Notes under the pieces: generated by a model
The model's input: the letters and a program-made list of their open reading frames with translations, nothing else
Told to the model about the DNA's origin: nothing
Databases searched by the model: none
DNA from: an uncultured Clostridium sp.
GTDB lineage: Bacteria > Bacillota > Clostridia > Lachnospirales > Lachnospiraceae
Direction of reading: 5' to 3'
NCBI GenBank assembly: GCA_938036545.1
Contig: CALHQJ010000001.1
Coordinates: 1-13,167 of the forward strand
DNA: 13,167 nt
Shown: positions 6,241 through 13,167 of the stretch, one piece after another
How the letters are laid out: each line of letters begins with the position of its first letter
Numbering within the stretch: position 1 is the first letter of the stretch
Program-made: the position numbers and the translations under genes

Positions 6241-6724
6241 ACCGTTCGATTATAATTTCTGTCATTACCGGCATCTGGACTGGCTTATTCCAGGTATCAG
6301 GGCCGTAAGTAGGCTGGGAGGCAATGGCATCCAGCACTTCAAAGCCCGATACCAGCTGGCCAAATGCGGCATAGCGGCCATCCAGCTTGTGGGCGTCCTG
6401 ATGGACTACAAAAAACTGAGTGCCAGCAGTATCGTATCCATCGTCCCTTGCCATAGACAAAGCTCCTCTTTTATGAGGAATAGGGTTTTCTATGCCATTT
6501 TCCGCAAATTCTCCTTTAATATGCCAGTCACTGTCTGTCATAATATCATTGTCCGGAGACCCTGCCTGAATCACATAGCCTTCTACAATCCTGCACCAGG
6601 CCAGACCATTATAGAAACCGGATTCTGCTGTATCGACAAAATTTTTTACTGTAATGGGAGCCAGCTCGGGAAACAGGTCAAAGACCATGTCTCCAAAGCC
6701 CTCCGTCTTAATTCTGCATCTCAT
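6239..6724 (-). CDS. Cyclophilin-type peptidyl-prolyl cis-trans isomerase
   Basis: Catalyses cis-trans isomerisation of Xaa-Pro bonds and helps protein folding. The 161 residues cover one complete cyclophilin domain with no signal peptide, so it should be cytoplasmic. Seen motifs: VKNFVDTAESGFYNGLAWCRIVEGYVIQAGSP with Arg45 at the catalytic arginine position and Gln53, then GALSMAR (87-93), TAGTQFFVV (99-107), and LDGRYAAFGQLVSG (114-127). Tyr118 stands where human cyclophilin A has His126. The start ATG has AAGGA about 6 bases upstream. The gene begins 32 bases after the oppA stop with no convincing terminator between, so it is probably the last gene of the opp operon. Its stop codon overlaps the edge of the palindromic element, yet the C-terminal strand ending EIIIER looks complete. 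Confidence 0.95.
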   Translation of the reverse strand: MRCRIKTEGFGDMVFDLFPELAPITVKNFVDTAESGFYNGLAWCRIVEGYVIQAGSPDNDIMTDSDWHIKGEFAENGIENPIPHKRGALSMARDDGYDTAGTQFFVVHQDAHKLDGRYAAFGQLVSGFEVLDAIASQPTYGPDTWNKPVQMPVMTEIIIER

Positions 6725-6756
6725 ATTAATCCTTCTTAAAACGGTTTTCTTAAGAC

Positions 6757-8454
6757 TTATTTGCTGATGGAAGCATCCTTAAAGCACAGGTTGCCGTTAG
6801 ACAGCATATAGTAACCCTTTACGTAATCCTTCATTAAGAAGTTATTTGCCTTATAGTACAGGTTAATAAATGGATATTCCTCCATTACCAGATCTTCTGC
6901 CTGATTAATCAGCTCTACTGCCTTTGCCGGATCGGTCTCAGCCTTAATCTGCTGAACCATTGCGTCATATTCCGGATTGCTGTAGAAGCTGTTGTTGTTG
7001 GCGTCATCGGTTACTAACAATGGAAGGAAGCTCATTGGATGAGTATAGTCAGCACTCCAGCCCATAGCTGCAACTTCGTAATTGCCCTTCTGGATATTTT
7101 CATAGAAAATTGCCCAGTCATTGGAACTGATTTCTACATCAATACCTAAGTTGGTTTCCAGCATTTCTGCCATAGCCTCTACTACCTTCTTAACTGTATC
7201 GTCAGAATAATAGGAAAGCTGTAAGGTTGGGAAACCTTCTCCATTTGGATAACCTGCTTCTGCCAGTGCTGCCTTTGCTGCCTCTGGGTCTGCATTTGGA
7301 GAAAGACCTCTGTCCGAACGTCCTTCTGTAATATCCTTGCCGTCTACCACGTAACCGGGAGCCAGGAAATTGTAAGCAGGAGTTGCATCTACCTGTACCA
7401 CGTTATCAATGATAGCCTGACGGTCAACTGCCAGGTTTAATGCCTTTCTTACCAGCGGATTGTTGTAAGGCTCTTTTTCGCAATTGATGTTGTAATAAAC
7501 CGTACCGTAGTTTGGAACAGACTGAATGCCTGCGTTCTCTGCCTTTAATCTTGCATAGTCAGAAGAAGGAATATTGCGGATACCGTCGACTTCGCCGGAT
7601 TCATATGCAGTTAACGCTGTAGATGTATCCAGGATGTAGCGCAGGGTAACTTTTTCCATCGTTACATTTTCTGCATCCCAGTAATTTTCGTTCTTTTCCA
7701 GAACCATGCTTTCGCCCATATTCATCTCGGTAATCTTAAACGGACCATTACATACATACGTATCCGGAGATGTTGTCCACTGTTCGCCGTTTGCTTCGAT
7801 AGTTGCCTTCTGTACCGGATCAAATACCCACATGGTCAACAGATCGATAAAGAAGGAGGTTGGCTGGATTAACGTAATCTCCAAAGTCTTGGCGTCAACT
7901 GCCTTCACTCCCAGATCTTCTGCGGTTGCTTCACCTGCATAGTACTCTTTCGCATTTTTTACATAAGCAGTTACAATATCCACATACTGGCCTGCTGTTT
8001 CCGGATTCAATACTCGCTGTAATGCATATACATAGTCTTCAGCTGTTAAATCGCTTCCATCGCTCCACTTTAAACCGTCTCTTAAATGGAAGGTATAAAC
8101 CGTGCCGTCCTCGCTGATATCCCAGCTTTCCGCATTTCCCGGAACTACTGTACCGGTAGAATCGTAGGTAACCAGGCCTTCAAAGCAGTTTGCAAGGAAT
8201 GTAGATGCAAAAGAGTTGTTGGTAACGCCAGGATCAATGCCGTCCGGCTCGTTACTCAGTACAAATACCATTTCCTGTGCGCCGTCTGCTTCTGTCTCTG
8301 CTGCTGCCGCTGTCGTCTCTGCCTCTGTAGCCGCTTCCGTAGTGGGCGCTGCAATGGTCTGAGGCTGAGTTTCCGAATTTCCGCCGCCGCATCCGGCTAA
8401 AACGGTGCTGCATGCAAGACCCAGGGCCAATACAAGACTTAATCTCTTCTTCAT
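6757..8454 (-). CDS. oppA: Oligopeptide/dipeptide ABC transporter substrate-binding lipoprotein
   Basis: The extracellular receptor of the peptide importer, of the SBP_bac_5 (OppA/DppA) family. The 565 residues start with a lipoprotein signal: MKKR, a hydrophobic core, and lipobox LAGC with Cys22 as the lipidation site. A low-complexity Thr/Glu/Ala linker follows to about residue 55, and then the binding domain from MVFVLSNEPDGIDPG onward. Typical family segments are GNAESWDISEDGTVYTFHLRDGLKWSDG, LTAEDYVYALQRVLNP, NPLVRKALNLAVDRQAI and NYEVAAMGWSADYTHP. AAGGAGGAG lies about 6 bases before the ATG. It is placed after the ATPases, 54 bases behind oppF, where a weak hairpin (AAGGG/CCCTT) can be drawn. 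The bound peptide class cannot be read from sequence. Confidence 0.96.
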   Translation of the reverse strand: MKKRLSLVLALGLACSTVLAGCGGGNSETQPQTIAAPTTEAATEAETTAAAAETEADGAQEMVFVLSNEPDGIDPGVTNNSFASTFLANCFEGLVTYDSTGTVVPGNAESWDISEDGTVYTFHLRDGLKWSDGSDLTAEDYVYALQRVLNPETAGQYVDIVTAYVKNAKEYYAGEATAEDLGVKAVDAKTLEITLIQPTSFFIDLLTMWVFDPVQKATIEANGEQWTTSPDTYVCNGPFKITEMNMGESMVLEKNENYWDAENVTMEKVTLRYILDTSTALTAYESGEVDGIRNIPSSDYARLKAENAGIQSVPNYGTVYYNINCEKEPYNNPLVRKALNLAVDRQAIIDNVVQVDATPAYNFLAPGYVVDGKDITEGRSDRGLSPNADPEAAKAALAEAGYPNGEGFPTLQLSYYSDDTVKKVVEAMAEMLETNLGIDVEISSNDWAIFYENIQKGNYEVAAMGWSADYTHPMSFLPLLVTDDANNNSFYSNPEYDAMVQQIKAETDPAKAVELINQAEDLVMEEYPFINLYYKANNFLMKDYVKGYYMLSNGNLCFKDASISK

Positions 8455-8508
8455 AATCTTCTCCTCCTTATTGAGATGAATATTGGAAAGGGCTTTTCCC
8501 CTTAACCA

Positions 8509-9477
8509 TCAATACAAATGGCAGGCCACCTTATGGCCTGGCGCCGCCTCTTTAAACTCCGGCACAACCTGGCTGCAAATTGGTTTTGCATAAGGGCATC
8601 TGGTGTGGAACCGGCATCCTGCCGGCGGATTAATGGGACTTGGAATATCTCCTTCAATGCTGCTCTTTTCCTTTTCCCTGGCAAGTTTGGGATTTGCAAT
8701 GGGAATGCTTCCCAGAAGTCCCTTGGTATATGGATGAAGGGGATAGGAATAAATCTCATCTGCTTCGCAAATCTCTACCAGCTGTCCCAGATACATCACT
8801 CCTACATCATCGGAAACATAACGGACCATAGACAAATCGTGGGCGATAAACAGGTAGGAACTTCCCTTTTCCTCCTGGAAGTCTTTCAATAAGTTTACAA
8901 CCTGGGCCTGGATAGAAACGTCCAGTGCAGATATAGGTTCATCGCAAATAACTAAATCCGGCTGTAAAATCAAAGCTCTGGCAATTCCGACTCTCTGTCT
9001 CTGACCGCCGGAAAACTCGTGGGCATACCGGTTAGCATGTTCTTTGGTAAGTCCCACTCTCTCGAGCATGGGATATACCAAATCGTTAGCCTCATCTTTT
9101 TTCTTTACAATATGGTGGGCAATCAGCGGCTCCGCAATAATATCTCTGACCGTCATTCTGGCGTTTAAAGAAGCATATGGGTCCTGAAAGATCATCTGCA
9201 TCTTCTTGCGGACAGGCTGAAGTTTTTTCTGGCTGTAATCTGTAATATCCTCTCCGTCCAGAATAATGTTTCCGGAAGTCGGTTCATAAATGCGGATAAT
9301 GGTACGGGCACAGCTGGATTTTCCACAACCTGACTCTCCTACCAATCCCAGTGTTTTTCCTCTCTCTAACCGGAAACTTACGTCGTCAACTGCATGAACC
9401 ACCTGTTTTCCTGAATTTCCCACATTAAAATGTTTGGTAAGATTCTTAACTTCCAATACAATCTGTGATTGACTCAT
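8509..9477 (-). CDS. oppF: Oligopeptide ABC transporter ATP-binding protein OppF
   Basis: One of the two ATPases that power peptide import from the cytoplasmic side. In its 322 residues are Walker A GESGCGKSS (47-55), Q-loop Gln98 in IFQDPYASLN, signature FSGGQRQR (155-162), Walker B LVICDEPISALD (175-186, Glu180 catalytic) and switch His213. The C-terminal oligopeptide-transporter extension has four cysteines (288, 294, 301, 319) spaced CX5CX6CX17C, the pattern of the Fe-S site described in some Opp/Dpp ATPases. It is 26 bases behind oppD, with a weaker AGGAAGAG ribosome binding site. OppF and not OppD is inferred from gene order and similarity to OppF/DppF. Confidence 0.96.
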   Translation of the reverse strand: MSQSQIVLEVKNLTKHFNVGNSGKQVVHAVDDVSFRLERGKTLGLVGESGCGKSSCARTIIRIYEPTSGNIILDGEDITDYSQKKLQPVRKKMQMIFQDPYASLNARMTVRDIIAEPLIAHHIVKKKDEANDLVYPMLERVGLTKEHANRYAHEFSGGQRQRVGIARALILQPDLVICDEPISALDVSIQAQVVNLLKDFQEEKGSSYLFIAHDLSMVRYVSDDVGVMYLGQLVEICEADEIYSYPLHPYTKGLLGSIPIANPKLAREKEKSSIEGDIPSPINPPAGCRFHTRCPYAKPICSQVVPEFKEAAPGHKVACHLY

Positions 9478-9503
9478 ACTCTTCTCTTCCTTTTTCAGCC
9501 ACT

Positions 9504-10505
9504 TCAGCGAAATGGGTTATGATCACTTGGTGCATCTTTGTCTAAAAGCCAGCACCGGGAACGGTGTCCCTCTCCTAACTCTGTAAAGTCCGGACACTCA
9601 TTGGCACAGATATTTCTGGCATAGGGACAACGTGGAGCAAAGGGGCATCCCTTTGGCGGATTTGTCATATCCGGTGGAGAACCCGGAATTGGAGACAGCC
9701 GTTTTTTCTTATCCTGTCCAAGCTTTGGAATCGACTCCAGCAGCCCCAGGGTATACGGATGTTTGGGATTTTCAAAAATATCGTCAATGGACGCCTCTTC
9801 CATAATCAATCCGCCGTACATTACGATGACACGGCTGCACAGCTCCGCTACAACTCCCAAATCATGGGTAATAAACATAATGCTGGTTCCAAACTCCTTC
9901 TGAAGTCCCCGAAGCTGTTTTAAAATCTGATCCTGAATGGTTACGTCTAATGCCGTAGTCGGCTCATCTGCAATCAGAAGATCCGGTTTGTTCGCCAGGG
10001 CCATGGCAATCATTACTCTCTGGCGCATACCGCCGGAAAACTCATGGGGATACGAATTGTACCGCTTTTCCGGCTCTGGAATCCGGACTCTGGCAAACAA
10101 GTCCAATACTTCTTTCTTGATCTCATCTTTTCCAATGCCGGAATGGTGCTCCTTAATCATCTCCGCCACCTGTTTTCCTACTGGAATCAGCGGATTTAAA
10201 GAGGACATGGGGTCCTGAAAAATCATAGAGATCTTTTCTCCGCGGATTTTTCTCATCTGAACCTTATTAAGCTTCGCCAAATCCTGTCCCTCAAACAGAA
10301 TAGTTCCTTCCTTTACCTTTCCGGTGTCTGCCAAAAGCTTTAATATTGACATGGAAGTAACGCTCTTTCCGCTGCCGGATTCTCCTACAATTCCTAAAAT
10401 ATCGCCTTTCTTTACTGAAAAGCTGACTCCTCTGACAGCCTGAACCTCACCATTGCTGGTGAAAAATGATGTTTTTAAATTTTCTACCTGTAAAATCGCA
10501 TCCAT
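9504..10505 (-). CDS. oppD: Oligopeptide ABC transporter ATP-binding protein OppD
   Basis: The partner ATPase of OppF. In 333 residues: Walker A GESGSGKSV (41-49), Q-loop Gln97 in IFQDPMSSLNP, signature FSGGMRQR (156-163; M where OppF has Q), Walker B LLIADEPTTALD (176-187, Glu181 catalytic), and switch His214. The C-terminal extension carries cysteines 287, 293, 300 and 318 with the same CX5CX6CX17C spacing as OppF, plus Cys304, and ends in a short polar tail. It starts 18 bases after oppC with GGAGAGAG as ribosome binding site. The two different ATPases imply a heterodimer. Confidence 0.96.
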   Translation of the reverse strand: MDAILQVENLKTSFFTSNGEVQAVRGVSFSVKKGDILGIVGESGSGKSVTSMSILKLLADTGKVKEGTILFEGQDLAKLNKVQMRKIRGEKISMIFQDPMSSLNPLIPVGKQVAEMIKEHHSGIGKDEIKKEVLDLFARVRIPEPEKRYNSYPHEFSGGMRQRVMIAMALANKPDLLIADEPTTALDVTIQDQILKQLRGLQKEFGTSIMFITHDLGVVAELCSRVIVMYGGLIMEEASIDDIFENPKHPYTLGLLESIPKLGQDKKKRLSPIPGSPPDMTNPPKGCPFAPRCPYARNICANECPDFTELGEGHRSRCWLLDKDAPSDHNPFR

Positions 10506-10523
10506 GCTTCTCTCTCCTGCCCA

Positions 10524-11675
10524 TTATTTTTTCAGTTTCGGATCCAGGGCGTCCCGCAAACCATCGCCTACAAAGTTAAATGCAAACATGATAATACAAA
10601 TAACCAGGGCCGGAATAAACATCTGGTGAGGGCAAATTCTTAAATTCTCCGCCGCATCGTTGCACATGGTTCCAAGACTTGCAAGAGGCGGCTTAAGGCC
10701 AATACCCAGATAGCTTAAAAATGCTTCCATGAAGATTGCCGACGGAATCAGCATGGTTACTGTAACCAGAATGGAACCCATGGCATTGGGAATCAGATGT
10801 TCAAATAAAATGGTCTTTGTTGACGAGCCAATGGTTTTGGCTGCCATAACAAATTCCTGTTCTTTTAAGCTTAATACCTGGCCTCTTACGACTCTGGCCA
10901 TATCTACCCAGTACACGCTTCCCAACGCCACGATAATGCTGACCAGTCCGTCTCCCATTAGCACCATAATCAGAATAACATACAGGGTAAGAGGAATTGT
11001 GCTGATAATATCTACGATACGCATCATCACTGCATCCACGTTTCCTCCGGCATAACCGGAAATGCCGCCGTACAAAATACCGATTACCATATTTACTGCC
11101 GCTGCTACAAAAGCAACCAGCAGGGATACTCTGGTGCCGTACATCAGCCGGGTCAAAATATCTCTTCCCAGCGCGTCGGTTCCAAGGAGGTAAGATTTAT
11201 TCCATACTCGTTCAGAAGGATAAATAACCTTGGTAGCCTGGTCTGCAATCACATAGGGCTTCTGTCCATAATATAAAGCAATCTCCGTTCCATTATAATC
11301 AAAGATTGTCATCATCTGGTCATCTTCGCTCCGTACCTTCTTCAGCTGAGCTCCCAGAGTGCCGTCGGGATTAACATACAATACCTTTAAAGACTGGGTA
11401 ATGTATAAATGTCCATTGTTATCCGGTGTTTTAAAAACCTTCATCAAAGGAGGGATGTTCACAACCTCCAGATTCTGCGTAGAATAATCATACTTTGTAA
11501 AGCTGGGGCCAATAACTGAAAATGCAATCAGCAACACAATGATCACAAAACCGGCGATAGCCGTCGGCTTTTTACGGAAACGGAACCACACATCTCCTGC
11601 AAAAGTCCTGTTTTTCCCCCAGATTTTTTCTCTGTCCTCATTGGTTGAGGAAAGTAATTCCCATTTCTGTTCCAT
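10524..11675 (-). CDS. oppC: Oligopeptide ABC transporter permease OppC, with enlarged outer loop
   Basis: One of the two membrane subunits of the importer. After a cytoplasmic stretch of about 38 residues comes the first helix (39-58). An unusually long extracytoplasmic segment of about 100 residues (roughly 62-160) follows, and then LLGTDALGRDILTRLMYGTRVSL, the usual entry into the permease domain, with further helices up to about 370. The EAA loop that contacts the ATPase is EQEFVMAAKTIGSSTKTILFEHLIPN (272-297). At 383 residues it is about 80 longer than a standard OppC; the difference is the outer segment, which contains a strand-rich piece with NPDGTLG and DYNGTEIALYYGQ. Enlarged loops of this sort occur in some Firmicute oligopeptide permeases. 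It starts 15 bases after oppB with AGGAGAG as ribosome binding site. Confidence 0.95.
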   Translation of the reverse strand: MEQKWELLSSTNEDREKIWGKNRTFAGDVWFRFRKKPTAIAGFVIIVLLIAFSVIGPSFTKYDYSTQNLEVVNIPPLMKVFKTPDNNGHLYITQSLKVLYVNPDGTLGAQLKKVRSEDDQMMTIFDYNGTEIALYYGQKPYVIADQATKVIYPSERVWNKSYLLGTDALGRDILTRLMYGTRVSLLVAFVAAAVNMVIGILYGGISGYAGGNVDAVMMRIVDIISTIPLTLYVILIMVLMGDGLVSIIVALGSVYWVDMARVVRGQVLSLKEQEFVMAAKTIGSSTKTILFEHLIPNAMGSILVTVTMLIPSAIFMEAFLSYLGIGLKPPLASLGTMCNDAAENLRICPHQMFIPALVICIIMFAFNFVGDGLRDALDPKLKK

Positions 11676-11690
11676 TTTGCTCTCTCCTGC

Positions 11691-12608
11691 CTATTCGTAT
11701 TTAATTCGTGGGTCAATGAGACAGTAGAAAATATCTACTATAAAAATCATGGCCATTAAGAAGGTTGCGTAAAAAATGGTAACGCCCATAATCGTCGTAT
11801 AATCTCGCTGAGCTACGCTGTTTACAAAATGAACGCCCAGCCCTGGAATTGCAAAAATCTTTTCAACAACAAAACTTCCTGTCAACAGTCCTGCTATGGT
11901 AGGACCTAATACGGTAATAACTGGTATCAAAGCATTTCTCATTGCATGGCGCAAAATTACTTTGGTTTCGGAAAGTCCCTTTGCCCTGGCAGTCCGAATA
12001 TAATCCTGTCCCATAACCTCCAGAAGGCTGGAACGCATCAGTCTGGCAATGTAGCTGATGGAATAGCCGCCCAAGGCCACAACCGGAAGAATGTAGCCCT
12101 TCCAGGTGTCTACCCCGTATGTAGGAAGCCAGTTCAGCCGGAACGAAAATACGTATATCAATACCGAAGCAATGACAAAGGATGGAATGGTAACGCCAAT
12201 GGTGGCCACTGCCATAATCGCCATATCCTGCCATCTGCCGTTTTTTACTGCCGCCAGGATTCCCATAGGAATAGCAGTCAGCAGTACAAAAATAATGGTG
12301 ATGGTACCTAACCTGGCAGAAACTGGAAAACCGTTTTTAATAAAATCGTTTACGCTTTTTCCCCTGTACTGATAAGACGGACCAAAATCGCCTCTCACAA
12401 CTCCGCCTAAATAGTCAAAAAACTGTTCATACAGCGGCGCATCCAGATTATACTTTGCATTTAAGGCTGCTTCCACTTCTGCGGAAACGCTCTTATTACT
12501 GGTAAACGGACCGCCTGGCACAGCGTGCATAATGGAAAACGTCAATAGAATAATAAAGAACAAGGCTACAATCATCATGCAGAATCGTTTTGCAAAATAT
12601 TTCCACAT
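11691..12608 (-). CDS. oppB: Oligopeptide ABC transporter permease OppB
   Basis: The second membrane subunit, 305 residues, the standard length. The first helix is MIVALFFIILLTFSIMHAVPGGPF near the N-terminus. The outer domain contains YNLDAPLYEQFFDYLGGVVRGDFG. Five further helices follow, with the EAA loop around EVMGQDYIRTARAKGLSETKVILRHAMRNALIP (about 191-223) and the C-terminal motif DPRIKYE. The frame could begin at a TTG at 12614, but GAGAGGGG ends only one base before that codon, while it is 7 bases before the ATG at 12608; I therefore use 12608. It is the first gene of the operon, with a leader of about 55 bases. Confidence 0.95.
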   Translation of the reverse strand: MWKYFAKRFCMMIVALFFIILLTFSIMHAVPGGPFTSNKSVSAEVEAALNAKYNLDAPLYEQFFDYLGGVVRGDFGPSYQYRGKSVNDFIKNGFPVSARLGTITIIFVLLTAIPMGILAAVKNGRWQDMAIMAVATIGVTIPSFVIASVLIYVFSFRLNWLPTYGVDTWKGYILPVVALGGYSISYIARLMRSSLLEVMGQDYIRTARAKGLSETKVILRHAMRNALIPVITVLGPTIAGLLTGSFVVEKIFAIPGLGVHFVNSVAQRDYTTIMGVTIFYATFLMAMIFIVDIFYCLIDPRIKYE

Positions 12609-12670
12609 ATCCAAACCCCTCTCAATCTCATTTGGTATATTGCTGTTCTCAAGCTAAATACTTAGCACAT

Positions 12671-12700
12671 ATAATAGCATACAGAGATGTGATTTGTCAA
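12671..12700 (-). promoter_or_regulatory. Sigma-A type promoter of the opp operon
   Basis: A consensus TTGACA (12700-12695), an 18-base spacer and TATTAT (12676-12671) preceded by TGC. Transcription would start near 12664. No riboswitch or T-box is evident in the short leader; only a small stem GCTAA/TTAGC near its start can be drawn. The -35 lies within an inverted repeat that may be an operator. Confidence 0.82.
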
Positions 12701-12750
12701 CGCTTTAATGTGATAACAAAGTGCGTTGACACAGTATTTTTTGCTAACGC
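12687..12750. promoter_or_regulatory. Possible operator: inverted and direct repeats over the opp -35 region
   Basis: TGTCAACGC (12695-12703) and GCGTTGACA (12723-12731) are a perfect 9-bp inverted repeat, and a related GCTAACGC (12743-12750) repeats the half-site. ATGTGAT occurs twice (12687-12693 and 12708-12714), 21 bp apart, that is two helical turns. The left arm contains the -35 of the opp promoter. The pattern suggests a regulator site, but I do not recognise the regulator. Confidence 0.4.
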
Positions 12751-12780
12751 AATTACTAATAGCAGCAGTTCAGAATATTC

Positions 12781-12837
12781 AAAAAAGGCTGCTGTAAAAC
12801 CAGAAGACAGAGTTATCCGTCCGGTTTTACAACAGCC
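12781..12837 (-). terminator. Rho-independent terminator after rplT
   Basis: On the minus strand GGCTG and TGTAAAACC (12837-12823, read as complement) and their partners at 12787-12801 form a 15-position stem with one mismatch. The loop has 21 bases and TTTTTT (12786-12781) follows. It lies 31 bases beyond the rplT stop and isolates the ribosomal protein operon from opp. Confidence 0.88.
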
Positions 12838-12868
12838 CCTTCGCCGTTTTAAAACTGCTGCTTAATAA

Positions 12869-13167
12869 TTAAGCTAATTTAGATTTTGCTAACTCAGCTA
12901 ACTTTGCAAATCCTTCTGCATCGTTGATAGCCATGTCAGATAATACCTTACGGTTCATCTCAACACCAGCTAACTTTAAGCCGTACATGAACTTGCTGTA
13001 GGACAGGCCATTGATACGTGCTGCAGCGTTGATACGTGCAATCCATAACTGTCTGAACTGTCTCTTTCTCTCCTTACGTCCGGAGTAGGAGCTGGTTAAT
13101 GCTCTCATTACGGACTGCTTTGCGATTCTATACTGTTTGGAACGAGCGCCTCTGTAGCCTTTAGCCA
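12869..13167 (-). CDS. rplT: 50S ribosomal protein L20, C-terminal part (runs off right edge)
   Basis: L20 binds 23S rRNA early in large-subunit assembly. The visible part is about 98 codons plus the stop and begins inside the protein with AKGYRGARSKQYRIAKQSVMRA, followed by the highly conserved GRKERKRQFRQLWIARINAA and LSYSKFMYGLKLAGVEMNRK. About 20 N-terminal residues of the usual 118 are outside the window. An internal ATG at 13108 is not the start, since the frame and the homology continue upstream to the edge. In Firmicutes rplT is usually last in an infC-rpmI-rplT operon, which agrees with the terminator behind it. Confidence 0.97.
   Translation of the reverse strand, partial: AKGYRGARSKQYRIAKQSVMRALTSSYSGRKERKRQFRQLWIARINAAARINGLSYSKFMYGLKLAGVEMNRKVLSDMAINDAEGFAKLAELAKSKLA

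Noticed and set aside
6126..6308. A 60-codon plus-strand frame across the palindromic element.
   Set aside because: It runs through the hairpins and into the antisense of the cyclophilin gene; no RBS or hydrophobicity pattern supports it.
6731..6752. Inverted repeat between oppA and ppi as a possible terminator.
   Set aside because: The stem is AT-rich with a bulge, has no T tract and contains the region of the ppi ribosome binding site; it is too weak to call.
12869..13108. A 79-residue protein starting at the internal ATG at 13108.
   Set aside because: The frame continues upstream with clear L20 sequence to the window edge, so this ATG is internal to rplT.
1..13167. CRISPR arrays, tRNA or rRNA genes, transposase or phage genes.
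   Set aside because: No regularly spaced repeats, no tRNA-like cloverleaf and no integrase or transposase motif was seen in any frame.

Overview
The window looks like chromosome from a spore-forming, low-to-mid GC Firmicute, most likely a Clostridia member of the Lachnospiraceae type. The reasons are the spoVA sporulation genes with a sigma-G-type promoter, strong GGAGG ribosome binding sites, extended -10 promoters, an Opp/Dpp importer in clostridial style, and a large class A penicillin-binding protein with a cysteine-rich tail. The genus is inference. All genes are on the minus strand except the penicillin-binding protein.

Layout from left to right. Positions 1-587 hold the N-terminal part of the ribosome-associated GTPase BipA/TypA, with its promoter at 632-660. 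A YigZ/IMPACT-family gene (678-1367) and a class A penicillin-binding protein (1494-4217, plus strand) are divergently transcribed from two well-formed promoters in a gap of about 125 bp. A strong hairpin terminator at 4248-4291 separates the penicillin-binding protein from the convergent spoVAD-spoVAE pair. These two genes (dipicolinic acid handling during sporulation) have their own sigma-G-like promoter at 5792-5821. As given, spoVAD carries a one-base insertion in a G5 run that splits its conserved N-terminus from the rest.

The stretch 5753-6238 has no long gene but is dense. It holds the sigma-G promoter, a 51-residue two-helix membrane protein with a very good ribosome binding site, a strong terminator-like hairpin directly in front of that gene, an extended -10 promoter, and a 149-bp palindromic element made of three hairpins closed by a 15-bp perfect outer stem. 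The element abuts the stop codon of a cyclophilin gene.

Positions 6239-12608 read as one minus-strand operon, oppB-oppC-oppD-oppF-oppA followed by a cyclophilin-type prolyl isomerase. It encodes a complete oligopeptide/dipeptide importer: two permeases, two ATPases and a lipoprotein receptor. A strong promoter at 12671-12700 lies among repeated half-sites that may be an operator. Upstream is the terminator (12781-12837) and C-terminal part of ribosomal protein L20 (rplT), cut by the right edge of the window.

Most of the window is conserved core genome. No CRISPR array, tRNA, rRNA or transposase was found. The points most worth a second look are the spoVAD frameshift, the 149-bp palindromic element, and the hidden small membrane gene behind its hairpin.
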